Shown here piece by piece: positions 46,125 through 57,534 of a stretch of DNA of 64,000 bases. A model generated the notes under the pieces. The model saw only the letters and a list, made by a program, of their open reading frames with translations, ran no database searches and was not told where the DNA came from. A program made the position numbers and the translations under genes. The stretch's first letter is position 1; each line of letters opens with the position of its first letter. The DNA is taken from the NCBI RefSeq assembly GCF_963082655.1, contig NC_081556.1:5253765-5317764 (forward strand), read 5' to 3'. The DNA is from Stomoxys calcitrans (taxonomy: Eukaryota > Arthropoda > Insecta > Diptera > Muscidae).

Positions 46125-46975
46125 TCCATAGTTTGACAAAAAGTTTGTTATGGATAATAATATTATTGATTTATATATATGTTATCGAAAACCATATTAT
46201 CGATATGTTATGGATAATTATACTATCGGTGTGTTATAGATAATTATTGATAGTTATTTTATGGGTGTGTTACCGATAATTATACTATCGGTATATTACC
46301 GATAGTTATTTTGTCGTTATGTATCGATATATTATCGATAACACGTTATCCATGTCCTTAAAAATTCAATGGATTTTATACGCCAATAATATAGACCTAA
46401 ATACATGACTGTTTAATTCTGCAAAATGTTTAATTTTGCCAATAGTATCGATAGAAAAAAAATTTCAATCGATATTTAGACAAAAAATAAAATATCGATA
46501 GTGCCATCGATATTTTGTCAGCTCTACCACAAAGTCTATATATTGGCGATGTTTTGTTTCGAATGTTATCGATAAATATTCTATGGATAATAATATTATT
46601 GATATGCAATCGATAAATATGCTATGGATAATAATATTATTGATATGCAATCGATAATTATATTATATATATGTTATCGAAAATCATATTACCGGTATAT
46701 TATTGACTATTATACTATCGGAATGTTATAGTTAATTATTTTATATATATATATGTTATCGAAAATAATATCGGTACGTTATCGACCCTTATACTATCGG
46801 TATGTAATCCGTTAATTATATTATCGATGTGTTATCGATAATTATATTATTGGTATGTTACCGTTAGTTATTTTATTGGTATGTTACCGATAATTATATA
46901 ATTATTGACAAATATGTTATCGATAACAACACATTATCAATGTCCTTAAAAATTCGATCGATTTATTCGATATAT
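46125..46975. repeat. Tandemly duplicated TATCGATA-rich DNA including part of a hAT-like element
   Basis: Text from about 46005-46400 is repeated, diverged, at about 46425-46975: both hold 'tttgccaatagtatcgatag', 'gctcta.cacaaagtc.ata', 'tatatatatgttatcgaaaa', 'atgtccttaaaaattc'. The second copy of the element's right end (46521-46526) is followed by CCACAAAG, identical to the left target duplication at 45709. The flank itself is built of 'ttatcgataatta' and 'tatcggtatgttaccga' repeats. Confidence 0.8.
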
Positions 46976-49729
46976 AAATTGCCTGATTTTCCCTGATTTA
47001 ATGTAAATTTAATAATTGTTGCTTTATCTTATGAACAGTGCAACATAAAATGCAATGTCATTGCATGTTATCACCTTATAAGCCACTTGTATGTCCTTTA
47101 AAGACAAAGCGATGATGTTTAAACTATAAATCTTTTTTTTTTCAATTTTTTCCTATTACTTTTAAACCCTAACCCGAAAAGGACGATTTTATATAATAAA
47201 AAAAAGGAGTAAACAAAAACATTTTTTTTCAAAGAAAACCTAGAAAACACCTTACAAAAAACAAACTGAGAGTAAAGATTGTTAAACAAAATGTGTTTAT
47301 TATTATTACAAATATATGTATGTACCATAGTATTTACGATGAACGAGGAATGATAAATGATAATGTTAAAAACTTCAATAATGTATTTAAACCAAACAAA
47401 CAAAAAAAGAAAAAAATCAAAAAAATATTCAAAATGTATACTTTCAGTATATATATATATACATACATACATACAACATGCATATATACACTTGGACAAA
47501 CAAATAAACTTTGTTTACAAAATCGCCCCCTCACTCTCTAACTCTCTCTCTTGACACAGCAACCTCGCCTAGTCCTACCTGATGATGAGCACAGAGCCCC
47601 CTAACTTCCCAATCCAAAAAATCCTTAATGAACAAAGAAACCCCTACAGATATTGAAAAAAGAAAAAACAAATCCAGTTAAAAATCCCCCCACACACATA
47701 CACACACAAAGAAATTTATATATATAAAAAAGTGAAAATTTAACTGATGAATAAGCGAAAACAAACAAAAGAAAAATAAATTAAAAAAAAAGAAAATATT
47801 AAGCATAAAATACACATTCTTTCACTTTTTTGGCTTATCTTTTTTATGTTTCTTAAGATTTTTAGCTAAAGAAAAACAAAACAAAAAATTATAACTAAAC
47901 ATCAACTACTATTATATACTACAATAATGTTATAAATATGATTAATAATTATTATTATTAATATATATATATATAAATGTATAAATAATATTTTTTTATT
48001 TTTTATTATTGATAAATACGAAAAAAACAACTTGGACTGATTTCTCACATTTTTAGATCTACGAGTTACACAATAAGAAACCATGAAATGGACAAAAACA
48101 AAACAACAACAAAAGTATATTCATTTTTTAGAATTCCCTCCCTTGAAAATTTTATAAATTTTATATATATTTGCAAAAAGATACAAAAAAACGTAATGAA
48201 TAAATGCAAGAATGCAGGAAAGAAAGAATCTAAAGAAAACAAAAGCAAACTTCAAACATATTTTTGGCGGCAATTCAAAACATGTAATTTTTTTTTTTAT
48301 ATATGGAAGTAAAAAACAAGAAAAGAAAATTAAATAAAAAGTGATAGTAAGTTACATACAACAAACATATTTAATGATTATGATTTTAAATTAAAAACAA
48401 ACAAAAACACATTATGCTTTCATTAGTTGTATACTATTAAGAGAGAGGAACAACACGAAGATAAAAAAACACAAAAGCAAATCGAAAAATTCATTGAAAT
48501 TTATATTTTTTGGAAGAAAAGACTTTGACCTTTTGTTTTAAGTATGTAAATTATTTTTTTTTTATATATACATACATATATATATATATATAAATAAGCA
48601 TGTATATTTAGTTTATGTTATACAACATTTTTGTTTTATTTCAATAATATCTCTATAAGACCAAAATAATTTTGGCATTTCTTTTGGCAATTTACTTTTT
48701 CAAAAACAACATTTTTTCCAAGCATGGCCTTATTTTTTATAAAAAAATGCATAAAAATTTTACAAAAAATCCATAGTTTTTTTTATAAATAATTTACACG
48801 AAATTTTTTAACATAAATTTATATATTTTTTTCTAAATAATTTTATTTTAAACAAATTGTTTAGAACAATTTCCCTCTGTAAGCTTTTGTTTTGCTAATT
48901 TTATTAATATATACATATATATATATACATATTTTTTCGTTTTAAGTCTAATTAATATTATTATTATAATAATTTGCTTTCTTTTATAAGTGAAATAAAT
49001 TATTTCAAGATTTCGAAATTGTGCAATTGTTTTTTTTTTTTAAATAAATAATATGAAATTGTATAAAAAATAATTGAAAATACATCCCTTTAAACAAATT
49101 ATTGATAACTAATTACAATTATTATTATTATGAAATAATAACAATAACAACAGCAAAAAACATACGAATATTAATAATTTAAGTCGAAAAAAAATGATTT
49201 CTCCTTCTCGTATATTTTAAAGATTTAGAAAAACTAAACAAACCAACCCCCTCCCCCAACTGTATATTAAGCATGAAGAGTAAAATACACACAAACACAC
49301 CATATATAATATACTACACATACACAAAAACATACCAACCAACAAACACACATGCAAACAATGCAGAAAAAATATGTTTATTGTAAAATAAATAAAAAGG
49401 TTACTTTTTTTAACAAAGATCAGAAGTTTTTCTAACAAGAGCAACCCTGGCCCCCGAAATCAGACCGTGTTAACTAATGCCAGCAATTTTTAGGGTGAAA
49501 ATTGAAAATTGTATATATTTTAAAGACTAGGGAAAATGATTACTCCATTTGGATTATTTTTTTTTAATTCATTTTTAATTTAGTACAGCAAAAACTTGAA
49601 TGTTGTGTTGCCTAATCTAAACAAATATTTCCATTTAAATGCTTAACTCTATATGCCGAATAATCTGAATCGGACATGAACCTAAAGTGAGTGAATGGTT
49701 TGTTAGTGCGTTGACAACAAATGCTCCAT
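46976..49729. other. AT-rich DNA without repeats, possible distal EcR 3' UTR
   Basis: Over 2.7 kb with no element shared with the rest of the window, many poly-A/T and ACAAAA patches, TATA runs near 47948, 48570 and 48910, and AATAAA hexamers near 47504, 47775, 48335 and 49388. Open frames are short and without domains. Absence of insertions next to such a repeat-dense area hints at selection, but transcription cannot be seen from sequence. Confidence 0.4.
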
Positions 49730-49737
49730 AGTCTTCG

Positions 49738-50181
49738 CTTCTCTGTAGAGCTGGCAAACTATCGATAATCGCAACATTCGATATTTGTATGTTTGTGCTT
49801 TCTTTTTTCGGTCTAAAAATCTTAATGAGATTCCATTGCAGGATTTTGTCCGGTTCTAGACCATTGTTGAATGCTTTCTATTCTAAGAATAGTATAGCGA
49901 AAAAATAATTTCTAATAAAATAAGTATCGATAGTATCGAAATACTATCGTTAATTTTCCATTACGTATATTTCAAACGAAAATGAAATGTACAACTCATG
50001 AAATTGCGCCCTCTATAGACGCAATATTTCTTAAAGCATACACTCAGTGTCGGATTGCTTATTTTTTCAATTTAGCAAAACATTTAACTTTTCCGGTAGT
50101 ATCGATAGAAAAAATATCAATCGATATGCAGACAAATATCAATCGATATGCAGACGATATTTTGCCACCTCTACTTCTCTG
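49738..50181. mobile_element. hAT-like non-autonomous element, copy 2, with perfect 8-bp target duplication
   Basis: Element 49746-50173 (428 bp). Left end 'tagagctggcaaactatcga', right end 'gatattttgccacctcta'. The flanks are CTTCTCTG at 49738-49745 and 50174-50181, identical. The internal 'attgcgccctctatagacgc', 'agtatcgatagaaaaaatat' and 'caatcgatatgcagac' (twice) match copy 1, but about 140 bases near 49783-49920 are private to this copy. Confidence 0.92.
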
Positions 50182-50478
50182 ACGTCCTGACAGCCGTTGT
50201 AGTGATAGTAACTTGCAGCCTTTATTCTCCCGACATTAGACATAAAACGTACAACTTTTGGTCAATAATAATAACTGTCGGCTTAGACTACTTCCTTTTT
50301 TTGTCACTCGATTCGTTCACCAATTCATTGAAAACAGCTGATTTTCAGAAAATTGGCGAACGTTGGAGAGCCAAAAGGGAAAAAAGTTAGCGGTCTAGGT
50401 CGTGTGTGTAAATGGCTGTCGTAAACATACGGCGACAACTTACAGTTGATTGAACAACGACGAAATAAATCTGATATT
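50182..50478. other. Non-coding DNA, nothing recognised
   Basis: No supported feature. Confidence 0.35.
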
Positions 50479-50646
50479 CAGAGTCTAAACCCAATCAAAG
50501 AGTTAAGAGTCGGCGTCAATTTGTTCACATACATATTATATGTGAAACAACATGCCAGTGGCATGAGATTTCCATATGAAATGAATGTAAAACGACTGAA
50601 CGCTTACTCTTGACAGTTTGATTGGGTATTTGATTTAGACTCATAA
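50479..50646. mobile_element. Candidate MITE with long inverted ends
   Basis: 'gagtctaaacccaatcaaag' plus 'agttaagagt' at the left is mirrored at the right by 'ctcttgacagtttgattggg' plus 'tatttgatttagactc', with an 8-bp insertion in one arm. The 168-bp unit would fold into a hairpin. No clear target duplication. Confidence 0.55.
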
Positions 50647-50975
50647 GTTTCAGAAATTTTTCAGATAAATTTCTCTATAGCTATGTTGTAAGGGCCTCCA
50701 CTCACTTCAGTGAAAACTGTGGTACTAAGATCTATAAGTCAAGTACTGACTTCGACTTTTCGGCCGAACAACTTTTAAAAAGCATTAAAAAATGGTCACG
50801 AAGTGAGTGCGAACACATGTCGCTGCGTCAGTATAAACTTCGCTTCAATTGAAATGGGCACCAAAGAACTCTGCTCCAATGCTGTTGTTGTGCGTTGTCC
50901 TTCGAATTTTTGAAAAATTTAATTGGCATTTTCGGTGCGAATGAAGTCAGTAATAGGCTTTACTTGCAAGCGCCG
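50647..50975. other. Non-coding DNA, nothing recognised
   Basis: No supported feature. Confidence 0.35.
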
Positions 50976-51280
50976 TTTTTATATATTCATGGGTATATTC
51001 ATTTTTTAATTCCGAAATATCTATTTCCGACCCTATAAAGTATATATATTCTGGATCAGCGTAAAAATCTAAGACGATCTAGCCATGTCCGTCCGTGCAT
51101 CAGTCTGATGACAGTACAGTCTTTAAAAATGCAGATATTGTGCTGAGACTTTGCGCAGATTCTTTTTTTGACATTTGTATTACTATTCGGTCATTTGAAA
51201 ACGAAGGGGTTAAATTTTGTTGGTTACGAGGAAGACGTTTTAAACTTGGTGTATGGCCGTTCAGAGTGCTGCCAAGATTG
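50976..51280 (+). mobile_element. Fragment of another dispersed fly repeat
   Basis: 'ttccgaccctataaagtata', 'tctggatcagcgtaaaaatc', 'tctagccatgtccgtccgt' and 'gacttt.cgcagattctttt' form a phrase string of the kind common in dipteran dispersed elements (compare the 'atggctagatcgactcagaa' string of R2 at 62843). Only one copy is in the window; the class is unknown. Confidence 0.45.
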
Positions 51281-51282
51281 GC

Positions 51283-51669
51283 TTATGGGCTCAACGTAAA
51301 CCCCCGAAAGATAAAGATGGTGCTATGCACCACTATGAGGTAACTAGGTGTGTTCAAGGGACCACTTCTAGATATGGTGGAGCTACCGCTTTCACTACAA
51401 GCTAATGCAATTTCAGGACTTTGACGTCGCGCTGAAGCCTTGGCGGACTTATTTTTGATTTTTTTTTTTGATTTTTGGGGATGTGGGGGAGTAATAGACG
51501 ATTGAGCACCTAGCAATGCTCTGAAATTGCGCAGGTTTTTGGCTAAAAGAACAACTTTTTGCCTGTCTAAATTATTTCCAGGCACATAGTCATTTCGCCA
51601 TTCTTGACTACAGTGGGCAGATTGCAGGGAACTTCTCCAGCCCGTCTGGCCGCCATTATTGTCATGCAT
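51283..51669 (-). CDS. Uncharacterised 128-codon open frame, doubtful
   Basis: An open frame of 128 codons in a GC-richer patch between two repeat fragments. The product is basic in the middle (a lysine-rich 'QKSKKKIKNKSAKA') with a preceding 'LLAKNLRNFRALLGAQSS'. I recognise no domain, catalytic motif or signal peptide, and there is no splice context or second copy in the window. It could be a fragment of a retroelement gag-like protein or chance. The plus-strand reading of the same DNA is broken by stops. Confidence 0.25.
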   Translation of the reverse strand: MHDNNGGQTGWRSSLQSAHCSQEWRNDYVPGNNLDRQKVVLLAKNLRNFRALLGAQSSITPPHPQKSKKKIKNKSAKASARRQSPEIALACSESGSSTISRSGPLNTPSYLIVVHSTIFIFRGFTLSP

Positions 51670-52059
51670 GTTGGCTCCTTATCTTCGCTTTTTTGAATCT
51701 TCTTCGGGGACAACACAATGAACCTATGTTCTCTGAGTGAAGCTGATAGCGATTGAGGTTGTTAGACGCATATCATTTAAAAAATATGTACGAGGGTTGC
51801 CTTTTATATTTCAGAATTAGAGAACACAAAAACAAATATTAATCATTGAAAATCGCTTTATTGTTTTTTACAATATTCCCCATTAAGATCTATCCACTTT
51901 TGCATGCGCTTGAACCAATTGCCGAAGCAGTTTTCCGACTCTGATTGAGGTATCTCCAAAACATGCATTCTGAACGTATCAACCGCTTCTTCAGTTGTCG
52001 AAAAACGTTGACCTTCGATTCTATTTTTTACGTACGGGAATAAAAAGAAGTCATTTGGT

Positions 52060-52945
52060 GCCAGGACCAGTGTTGCCGTCTATAGTAGGTTCCTACCAAA
52101 ATTGGTAGGTTTTTATCCACTTGGTAGTTTGGTAGGCCGACCTCAATTTTTAGTAGGTTTTTCCAACATATAAATACCAAGTTAATTATCAAAAAAATCG
52201 CCGGGGATGACTTAAAATTAATTCACTTCGTGTCGTTTCTATGTATTCGTTAAAAGTGCAGAATTAAGCCAAGGATAACGAGGGGCCAAGGGTTTTACAA
52301 GTATCATTGCTTCAAATTTCAAGAAAAAGAGCGTAAGTTTTGTTATTGACCACTGGTACGAGTGTTAAGGGATATCTTCCATACTTCAAAAATCCTGGAG
52401 AGGAAATGCGGCTTTTGTGCGTTCAATCAGAAAACAGTGGTATGTGGCAGATTCATACAAATATGGTTAAATCTTATCTATACTTAAAAGTTGAGGGATG
52501 CACGCATCTCGCTGTAACGACGAAAATGGGAAGTAAAAGCGCATTTCTGGATTCCAACACTTGAATCGGTAGATCGCTTTATCCAAACTCGGCACTGTTG
52601 CTCATTAAAATCTGGGCAAAAATACGACTTTATGAATTTAAGATTTCTTATAGGGAGATCGGCATAGAGGGTGCTATACCAAGTTATCGGCCATCTTTAA
52701 ATTGAAGGGTGTAGAATGAATTCAACCAACAGACAGACGTAAATGTCAATATCCTTTATGAATAAGGACGATCTGGTACTCTGTAGCCTTGAAAATGTGT
52801 AATGTGTTGTATTCCAAATGGAATGTCAAAAGACCAATTCTTCGGTGGTGGGTATAAATTCATATAACATATAGTAGAAAATTTGGTAGGTTTTGGTCGG
52901 GTTTGGTAGATAATAAATCTCTTGAGTGGCAACACTGGTCAGGAC
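52060..52945 (+). mobile_element. hAT-like non-autonomous element nested in mariner
   Basis: Element 52068-52937 (870 bp). The ends 'cagtgttgcc' and 'ggcaacactg' are perfect inverted repeats; both neighbourhoods hold further 'ttggtaggttttt' phrases. Flanks GCCAGGAC (52060-52067) and GTCAGGAC (52938-52945) form an 8-bp duplication with one mismatch. It sits inside the 'SPDLAP' codons of the mariner transposase. It holds a stretch (about 52385-52555) that resembles a copy at 54290-54460. Confidence 0.9.
52340..52564 (+). pseudogene. Element-borne open frame with conserved peptide, copy 1
   Basis: 75 codons including stop. It shares with the open frame at 54230-54526 the ordered blocks 'EMRLLCVQ', 'W.(I/L)HTNM', 'VEG...L.VT.KMGSKS.FL'. 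About half of the codon differences in the aligned last block are silent third-position changes (GGA/GGG, CTC/CTT, GGA/GGT, CTG/TTG). I recognise no known domain. It may be a degraded piece of the element's own protein or chance readthrough of similar DNA. Another frame is less open in both copies. Confidence 0.35.
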
Positions 52946-53537
52946 TATAAGGCGGATGACTCATCAAATCGATAATTGGAGAGCTAAAAAATGCAGTTAT
53001 TTCCTAATTTTGGAGCATTTCTTTAGACCAATCGACATGAGCCTTTTTTTGAGCAAACAACCCGAACAAATTTTTTTGACGGTCAAATGGTCATGCTATA
53101 CTGAACGTATGAACGTACACTAATGCCTAAGGTTGTCTCAATCTCACGATAGTTCACATGACGATCTTGCAATATCACGAAATTCGTCTTGAAATGAACT
53201 ACGACCTCGGTAGAATTCACCATACCATTGATAAACACTGGTCCTTGTTGAAGCTTCATCGCCAAAAAATGAATTGAATTCATCGATGCACTGTTGTTGA
53301 GTTAAGCCTCGTCTAAAGTTTAAAAAACAATCTCACGAAAATGTTCACGATTTAATTTAATTTTTTGAGTGAGATGAATCTTTGAAGTTACTGTAAACAA
53401 CAAAAATAGCGCTCTTATGTCAAAACGTTCAGAGTACGTATAACCTCAAAAATGTCAAGCTTTACGATAGAGCTGTCAGTAGGCAGATTGCAATACAAGG
53501 GTTGTACTATTCCGAAATATAAAAGGCAACCCTCATA

Positions 53538-54150
53538 CAATGGAAAAACTTGTTCTAGTCGGAGCAATAAACCCGCCGGTCAAAAATGATTTATTTTTTC
53601 TTTAGACTAATTTTAGAAAATTTTTTTAAAATTGGTTCTTATATTTTTTTAAATTGAATTTTATTGAGACATTTATTACTGTGTAATAATGCTTAATGAG
53701 TTATTTTATCATGAATAAAGCAATGTCGGTAGGCTAGAGGATGCGTGCAAAACTACCGAACATGAAATCATGAGTTCTCAAATCACGCCGTGGCAAAATT
53801 AATAAAATTGGATTTTCGAGTAATAGTAGAGAGAGTGACCGAGAGTAAAGCAGTAAACGAACGAGACAAGCAGCGCTAGCCGAACAAAGAAAATAAAAGC
53901 ACCACCACACCGAAAGCACATGTAGTGGCTGGTTAAACGGTTTTTGTCTTGCTTATGCACATATTATTGTTTTTATATGTTGACTTGCAAAAGTGCTTTG
54001 CAACAATAAATTTTTACTTTGGGTCGTTGATATTTAAAATAAATTGTTGCTGGAAAATTAACAAATTTTGTCGTCGTTTTTTGATAAAAGTTGTTGTTTT
54101 CCAAAATTATTTATATCTGTGTGTGTATACCATAAGATTGAAGAATAAAA
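53538..54150. other. Non-coding DNA, nothing recognised
   Basis: No supported feature. Confidence 0.35.
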
Positions 54151-54830
54151 AAATGGATTTTGAGGGGCCAAATACTGTTACATCGCGTCTCACTGCTTCA
54201 AAATTTCCTAATAGGCGTAAGTTCTAATAATGACAGTAATAGGTACGACTGTTAAGGAATCTCTTTCAAGTTTCGTAAGTTCTGGCTTAGAAATGCGGCT
54301 TTTGTGCGTTCAAAATTTATTTGTTCAATGCCTTCAATTGGAAAGTAGGGCCAAGTGGCAGCTGCATACAAATATGTTCAGATCCGGTACATACTCAGAT
54401 GTTGAGGGGCGTATACAACTTACGGTAACGGCTAAAATGGGTAGTAAAAGCGTATTTTTGAAAAAAGCCTTTAATCGGTGCAAAAATATATACGACTTAA
54501 ATGATCTCAAGATTTCTTCGTTATAAATGGTACTTTATCAAAATATAGGCCATCTTTCTACTTTCAATAAACGGACGGACGGACTTGCCTATATCGTCTA
54601 TAAATAGAACGACGATCTAGTATATACACTTTGTATGTTTGAAAATGTAAAATTTAATGTGTTGCCAATAGAATGGCAAAATGACCATATCTTCAGTGGG
54701 GTGTATAGAAACATATACAGCATTTTTGGCTTGTAGAACTTTTGCTATGTCTTGGTTGGATTTGGTAGGATTTTTCTTAAATTTTGGTAGGAAATTATTT
54801 TCTTCAGTGGCAACATTGATTACAACTTTG
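54151..54830 (+). mobile_element. Second, partial copy of the 'cagtgttgcc' hAT-like element
   Basis: Matches the nested element from 'gaggggccaa' (54167) through 'gcttcaaaatttc' and 'gcgtaagtt', 'aaatgcggcttttgtgcgtt' (54292), 'catacaaatatg', and 'ttggtaggatttttctta' to the end 'agtggcaacattg' near 54817. The left terminal repeat and about 200 bases next to it are not recognisable. Sequence identity is moderate, so the two copies separated long ago. Confidence 0.75.
54230..54526 (+). pseudogene. Element-borne open frame with conserved peptide, copy 2
   Basis: Longer partner of the frame at 52340-52564: 98 codons, with 'VKESLSSFVSSGLEMRLLCV', 'WQLHTNMFRSGTYSDVEGRI' and 'LTVTAKMGSKSVFL'. Just upstream (54154-54225) is a short frame starting MDFEGPNTVTSRLTASKF that reaches a GTAAGT which would fit a splice donor; the same GTAAGT is present in copy 1 at 52332. 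No known family recognised. Confidence 0.35.
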
Positions 54831-56754
54831 CACTGGAAATCTGTTCATTACGTCTGACTTGCACGGGATAGAACGAATATAAAACATGGCTAATAATTCA
54901 ATTCGATAATTTCTATAAAATTAATCAATATTTTGGCATATTACAATATACCAATAAATGCAATAAATTTAAACTGAAAAAACAAAGGATTTTTTTTAAT
55001 AAAAAAGTAACAAAACTAAATTTTCTTTTTCACCCCAAAAATCCGACGCTTTTTGACATGGCATAAAAATGGGTATGATAAAAACTTAATACAGTTGGTT
55101 TTTTCTTATTTGTCTTTTTCCGATAAACATTGTTAAGTTTATAAAAAAAAAATACAATAGTAATTATTTTCATTTGTGTATGCAATTATGATGATTTTGT
55201 TGTTACTATACATGGAGCAAATATAATTGGTAAAAATTATAAAACTCATGAAATAAAAACACAATTATGTATACATGAAATAGAAAAAAAAAAAAAACAA
55301 AACAAAAACTCAAAAGTGAAACCTATATAAGCAGCTTTTTTAAGATCCGTTTTTCAAGTTTTATTATATTATTATGATTACTATTATCATTACTATTGTA
55401 CTATTATGATTATAACGATGATACCACTTACTATACATAATTAACTAAATTATGTATATGATTTTTATTTTCGATTTAATTATTTAGAATTTACGTTTTA
55501 TTGTTTTATTACCCTTTTATTTTTAATTTAATATCAGAGAGAAAGAAAAACAAAATACAAGCAACAAAACTCGTGTGAATATTATTTTACCTAAAGAAAA
55601 ACTGAATGCAAATATACAAAGTAAAAAAAATAATTACATGAAAAAATAATTACCATCCATGTGTTTTCTTTTCTTTTTTTTTTTGTTTTCTAAGTTTGTT
55701 ACTCCATTCTCGACTACACGAAAAAACACTACCATATGCATTTCAACATTAGATGCCTGCTTTATATTTTAAGTTGTTTGGAATTTTTGTTAGTCAGTTG
55801 AATGGCACATAAATTAAAAGAATAGTATGTATATTTAAGTTCTGTGTGGTCTTGTTTGCTATTTTACTCCTTAACTTATTCCAATCAATCTGAAGAAATG
55901 GGGTTTTGTTTTAAATAAATTTTCACAGAGTTGGCTAAATATTTTAAAATGCTATGTACTTGAGAAATTTTATCATTTCTGTGTACGCTTCAAAAACATC
56001 TTCTGATCTTCTGTGAATTTCGTATACAACTCATCTTTGTTAGGCAGCTTTTTAACAATTCAAGCCTTAACTCTTAGGGTTGGTATTCTATTCTGCTTTC
56101 GGAATAGCCGCTGAAATTTTTAATTGTTTCGCGAGCGAAATTTGACAGTAATCAAATGTTTTTGTTTCCTACCAAAACACGTTTCTTTATCAGCCCTTAT
56201 TATTTTCTCTATTTTTTATACTTTTTCGCAAATAAATAAAGAAAATCAAACCACTGAAACCAATAATACAAGCAACAATGATGCCCGCAATAGTTTCAAG
56301 TGTTGCCACTATGATAGTTTTTTTGCCATTTCCCCGCTATAAGCAGATTACTACTTTTCCGCCTATTTTTAGCCAAAATTTCGCCGACGTTTTTTTATAT
56401 GGAGTTTGACAGCATTCCTCCTGAAAAGCTGAACAGAATATTCAGCTTTAAGGTGAGTACAATGTTTAAAATATTTTTTACCTGTTTTTTGCTTTACCCT
56501 TCATGAAGTAAAATGTGGACTTTTGAGCAGTGATGCCAACAATTTACCACCAAAACGCGTAACAAAAATTTTAAAAAGAGAAAAATGGCACTAACTTTTG
56601 TTTTTTTGGAAAATTTTACAAAAAAGTGCCTAATTTTAACTTTGCAATTGCAAAATCACAACGGATATACGAAATGATGCACGATTATGGCGCGTCGCCA
56701 TCGAATTGATGTTGATTTGGTTAACCCATAAAAGCCAATATTCAAATCACGGGT
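54831..56754. other. AT-rich non-coding DNA
   Basis: No exon or shared repeat. Long A/T runs near 55270-55310 and 55670-55690. The open frame at 56124-56342 has no recognisable feature. Confidence 0.4.
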
Positions 56755-57105
56755 AGAGCCTCAGCAAAAGTTTTCCGTGATGGTGTTTCTCTCATAAATG
56801 CTGACCACATTTGTGGTGTTATAGCATTATAAGACATTTCTACGGGGAAATGCTGGCCACATTTGTGGTGTTATCAGCATTTTAAGACTGAGAGATGTGG
56901 TTAAGCAGCATGCCGTTCGGATTCGGCAAGAAATGATCCCCGATCATTGGCCTATAACTTTGATCGGACATTATTCATTGATAAAGGAATATAAGAAACT
57001 TTTCTCTATTCCTATAGAGGGAAGAAACTGTTTCAGAGCATGACAGCAAATTTGCAAATTTTGCCCATGAACATTTCTCTAAGGAATATGAACAAACTTC
57101 TTCAA
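56755..57105 (+). mobile_element. Diverged, rearranged SINE-related DNA
   Basis: 'atgctggccacatttgtggt' (and an imperfect repeat of it about 50 bases earlier), 'catgccgttcggattcggca', 'ccgatcattggc', 'attcattgataaagg' and 'aaattttgcccatgaacat' follow SINE order, but the head is missing and blocks are duplicated. Confidence 0.55.
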
Positions 57106-57113
57106 ACTTCCAT

Positions 57114-57534
57114 GACAGCAAAAACTAAAATTTTCAAAAATGGTAAAAAGCACTAACTGAAAGCGCAAAAAGCGTCCACTTACTACGTTTTTTGTGGCTC
57201 TAAGTGTTACTTTTTCGGGGTTTTGGTGACCTAAAAACACCAAGTCTAATGCGAAAAGCACTAAGTTGGCATCCGTGTTTATGAGCTGTCTTCGAGATTT
57301 TTCTAAGCAACATGGAAAAGCTTCTCAGCGTGACAACAAAAACTAAAATCTTCAAAATGGGGTAAAAAGCACTAGCTGAAAACGCAAAAAGCGTCCACTT
57401 AGTGCTTTTCTTTCTTTTTGCACTAAGTGTTACTTTTTCGGGGTTTTGGTGACCTAAAAAGCACCAAATCTAATGCGAAAAGCACTAAGTTGGCATCCGT
57501 GTTTATGAGCTGTCTTCGAGATTTTTCTAAGCAA
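57114..57534. repeat. Two-copy tandem duplication, about 220-bp unit
   Basis: 57114-57310 and 57332-57534 share 'gacagcaaaaactaaaat', 'gcaaaaagcgtccactta', 'gtgttactttttcggggttt', 'tggtgacctaaaaa', 'gcgaaaagcactaagttggc' and 'gagctgtcttcgagattttt' with few differences. No gene. Confidence 0.9.

Larger units (their letters stand above)
51880..53390 (-). pseudogene. Mariner transposase remnant
   Basis: Minus-strand pieces in order: N-terminal helix-turn-helix 'LTQQQCIDEFNSFFGDEAST' and 'TSVYQWYGEF' near 53210-53310, then 'KKAHVDWSKEMLQN' near 53000, 'HPPYSPD' near 52950, and on the far side of the hAT-like insert 'LAPNDFFLFPYVKN', 'GQRFSTTEEAVDTFRMHVLE' and a C-terminal 'KVDRS' near 51890-52060. 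'HPPYSPDLAP' is the block with the third catalytic aspartate of mariner (DD34D). The blocks with the first and second aspartates are absent, so a deletion removed them. Stops and shifts occur throughout. Non-functional. Confidence 0.88.
51789..53537 (-). mobile_element. Mariner element, internally deleted, split by a hAT-like insertion
   Basis: Ends 'gagggttgccttttatattt' at 51792 and, inverted, 'aaatataaaaggcaaccctc' ending at 53534 are terminal inverted repeats of about 30 bp, each next to TA (51789-51790 and 53536-53537). Removing the nested element 52068-52937 leaves about 870 bp, shorter than the usual 1.3 kb of mariner, because the middle of the transposase is gone. Confidence 0.9.
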
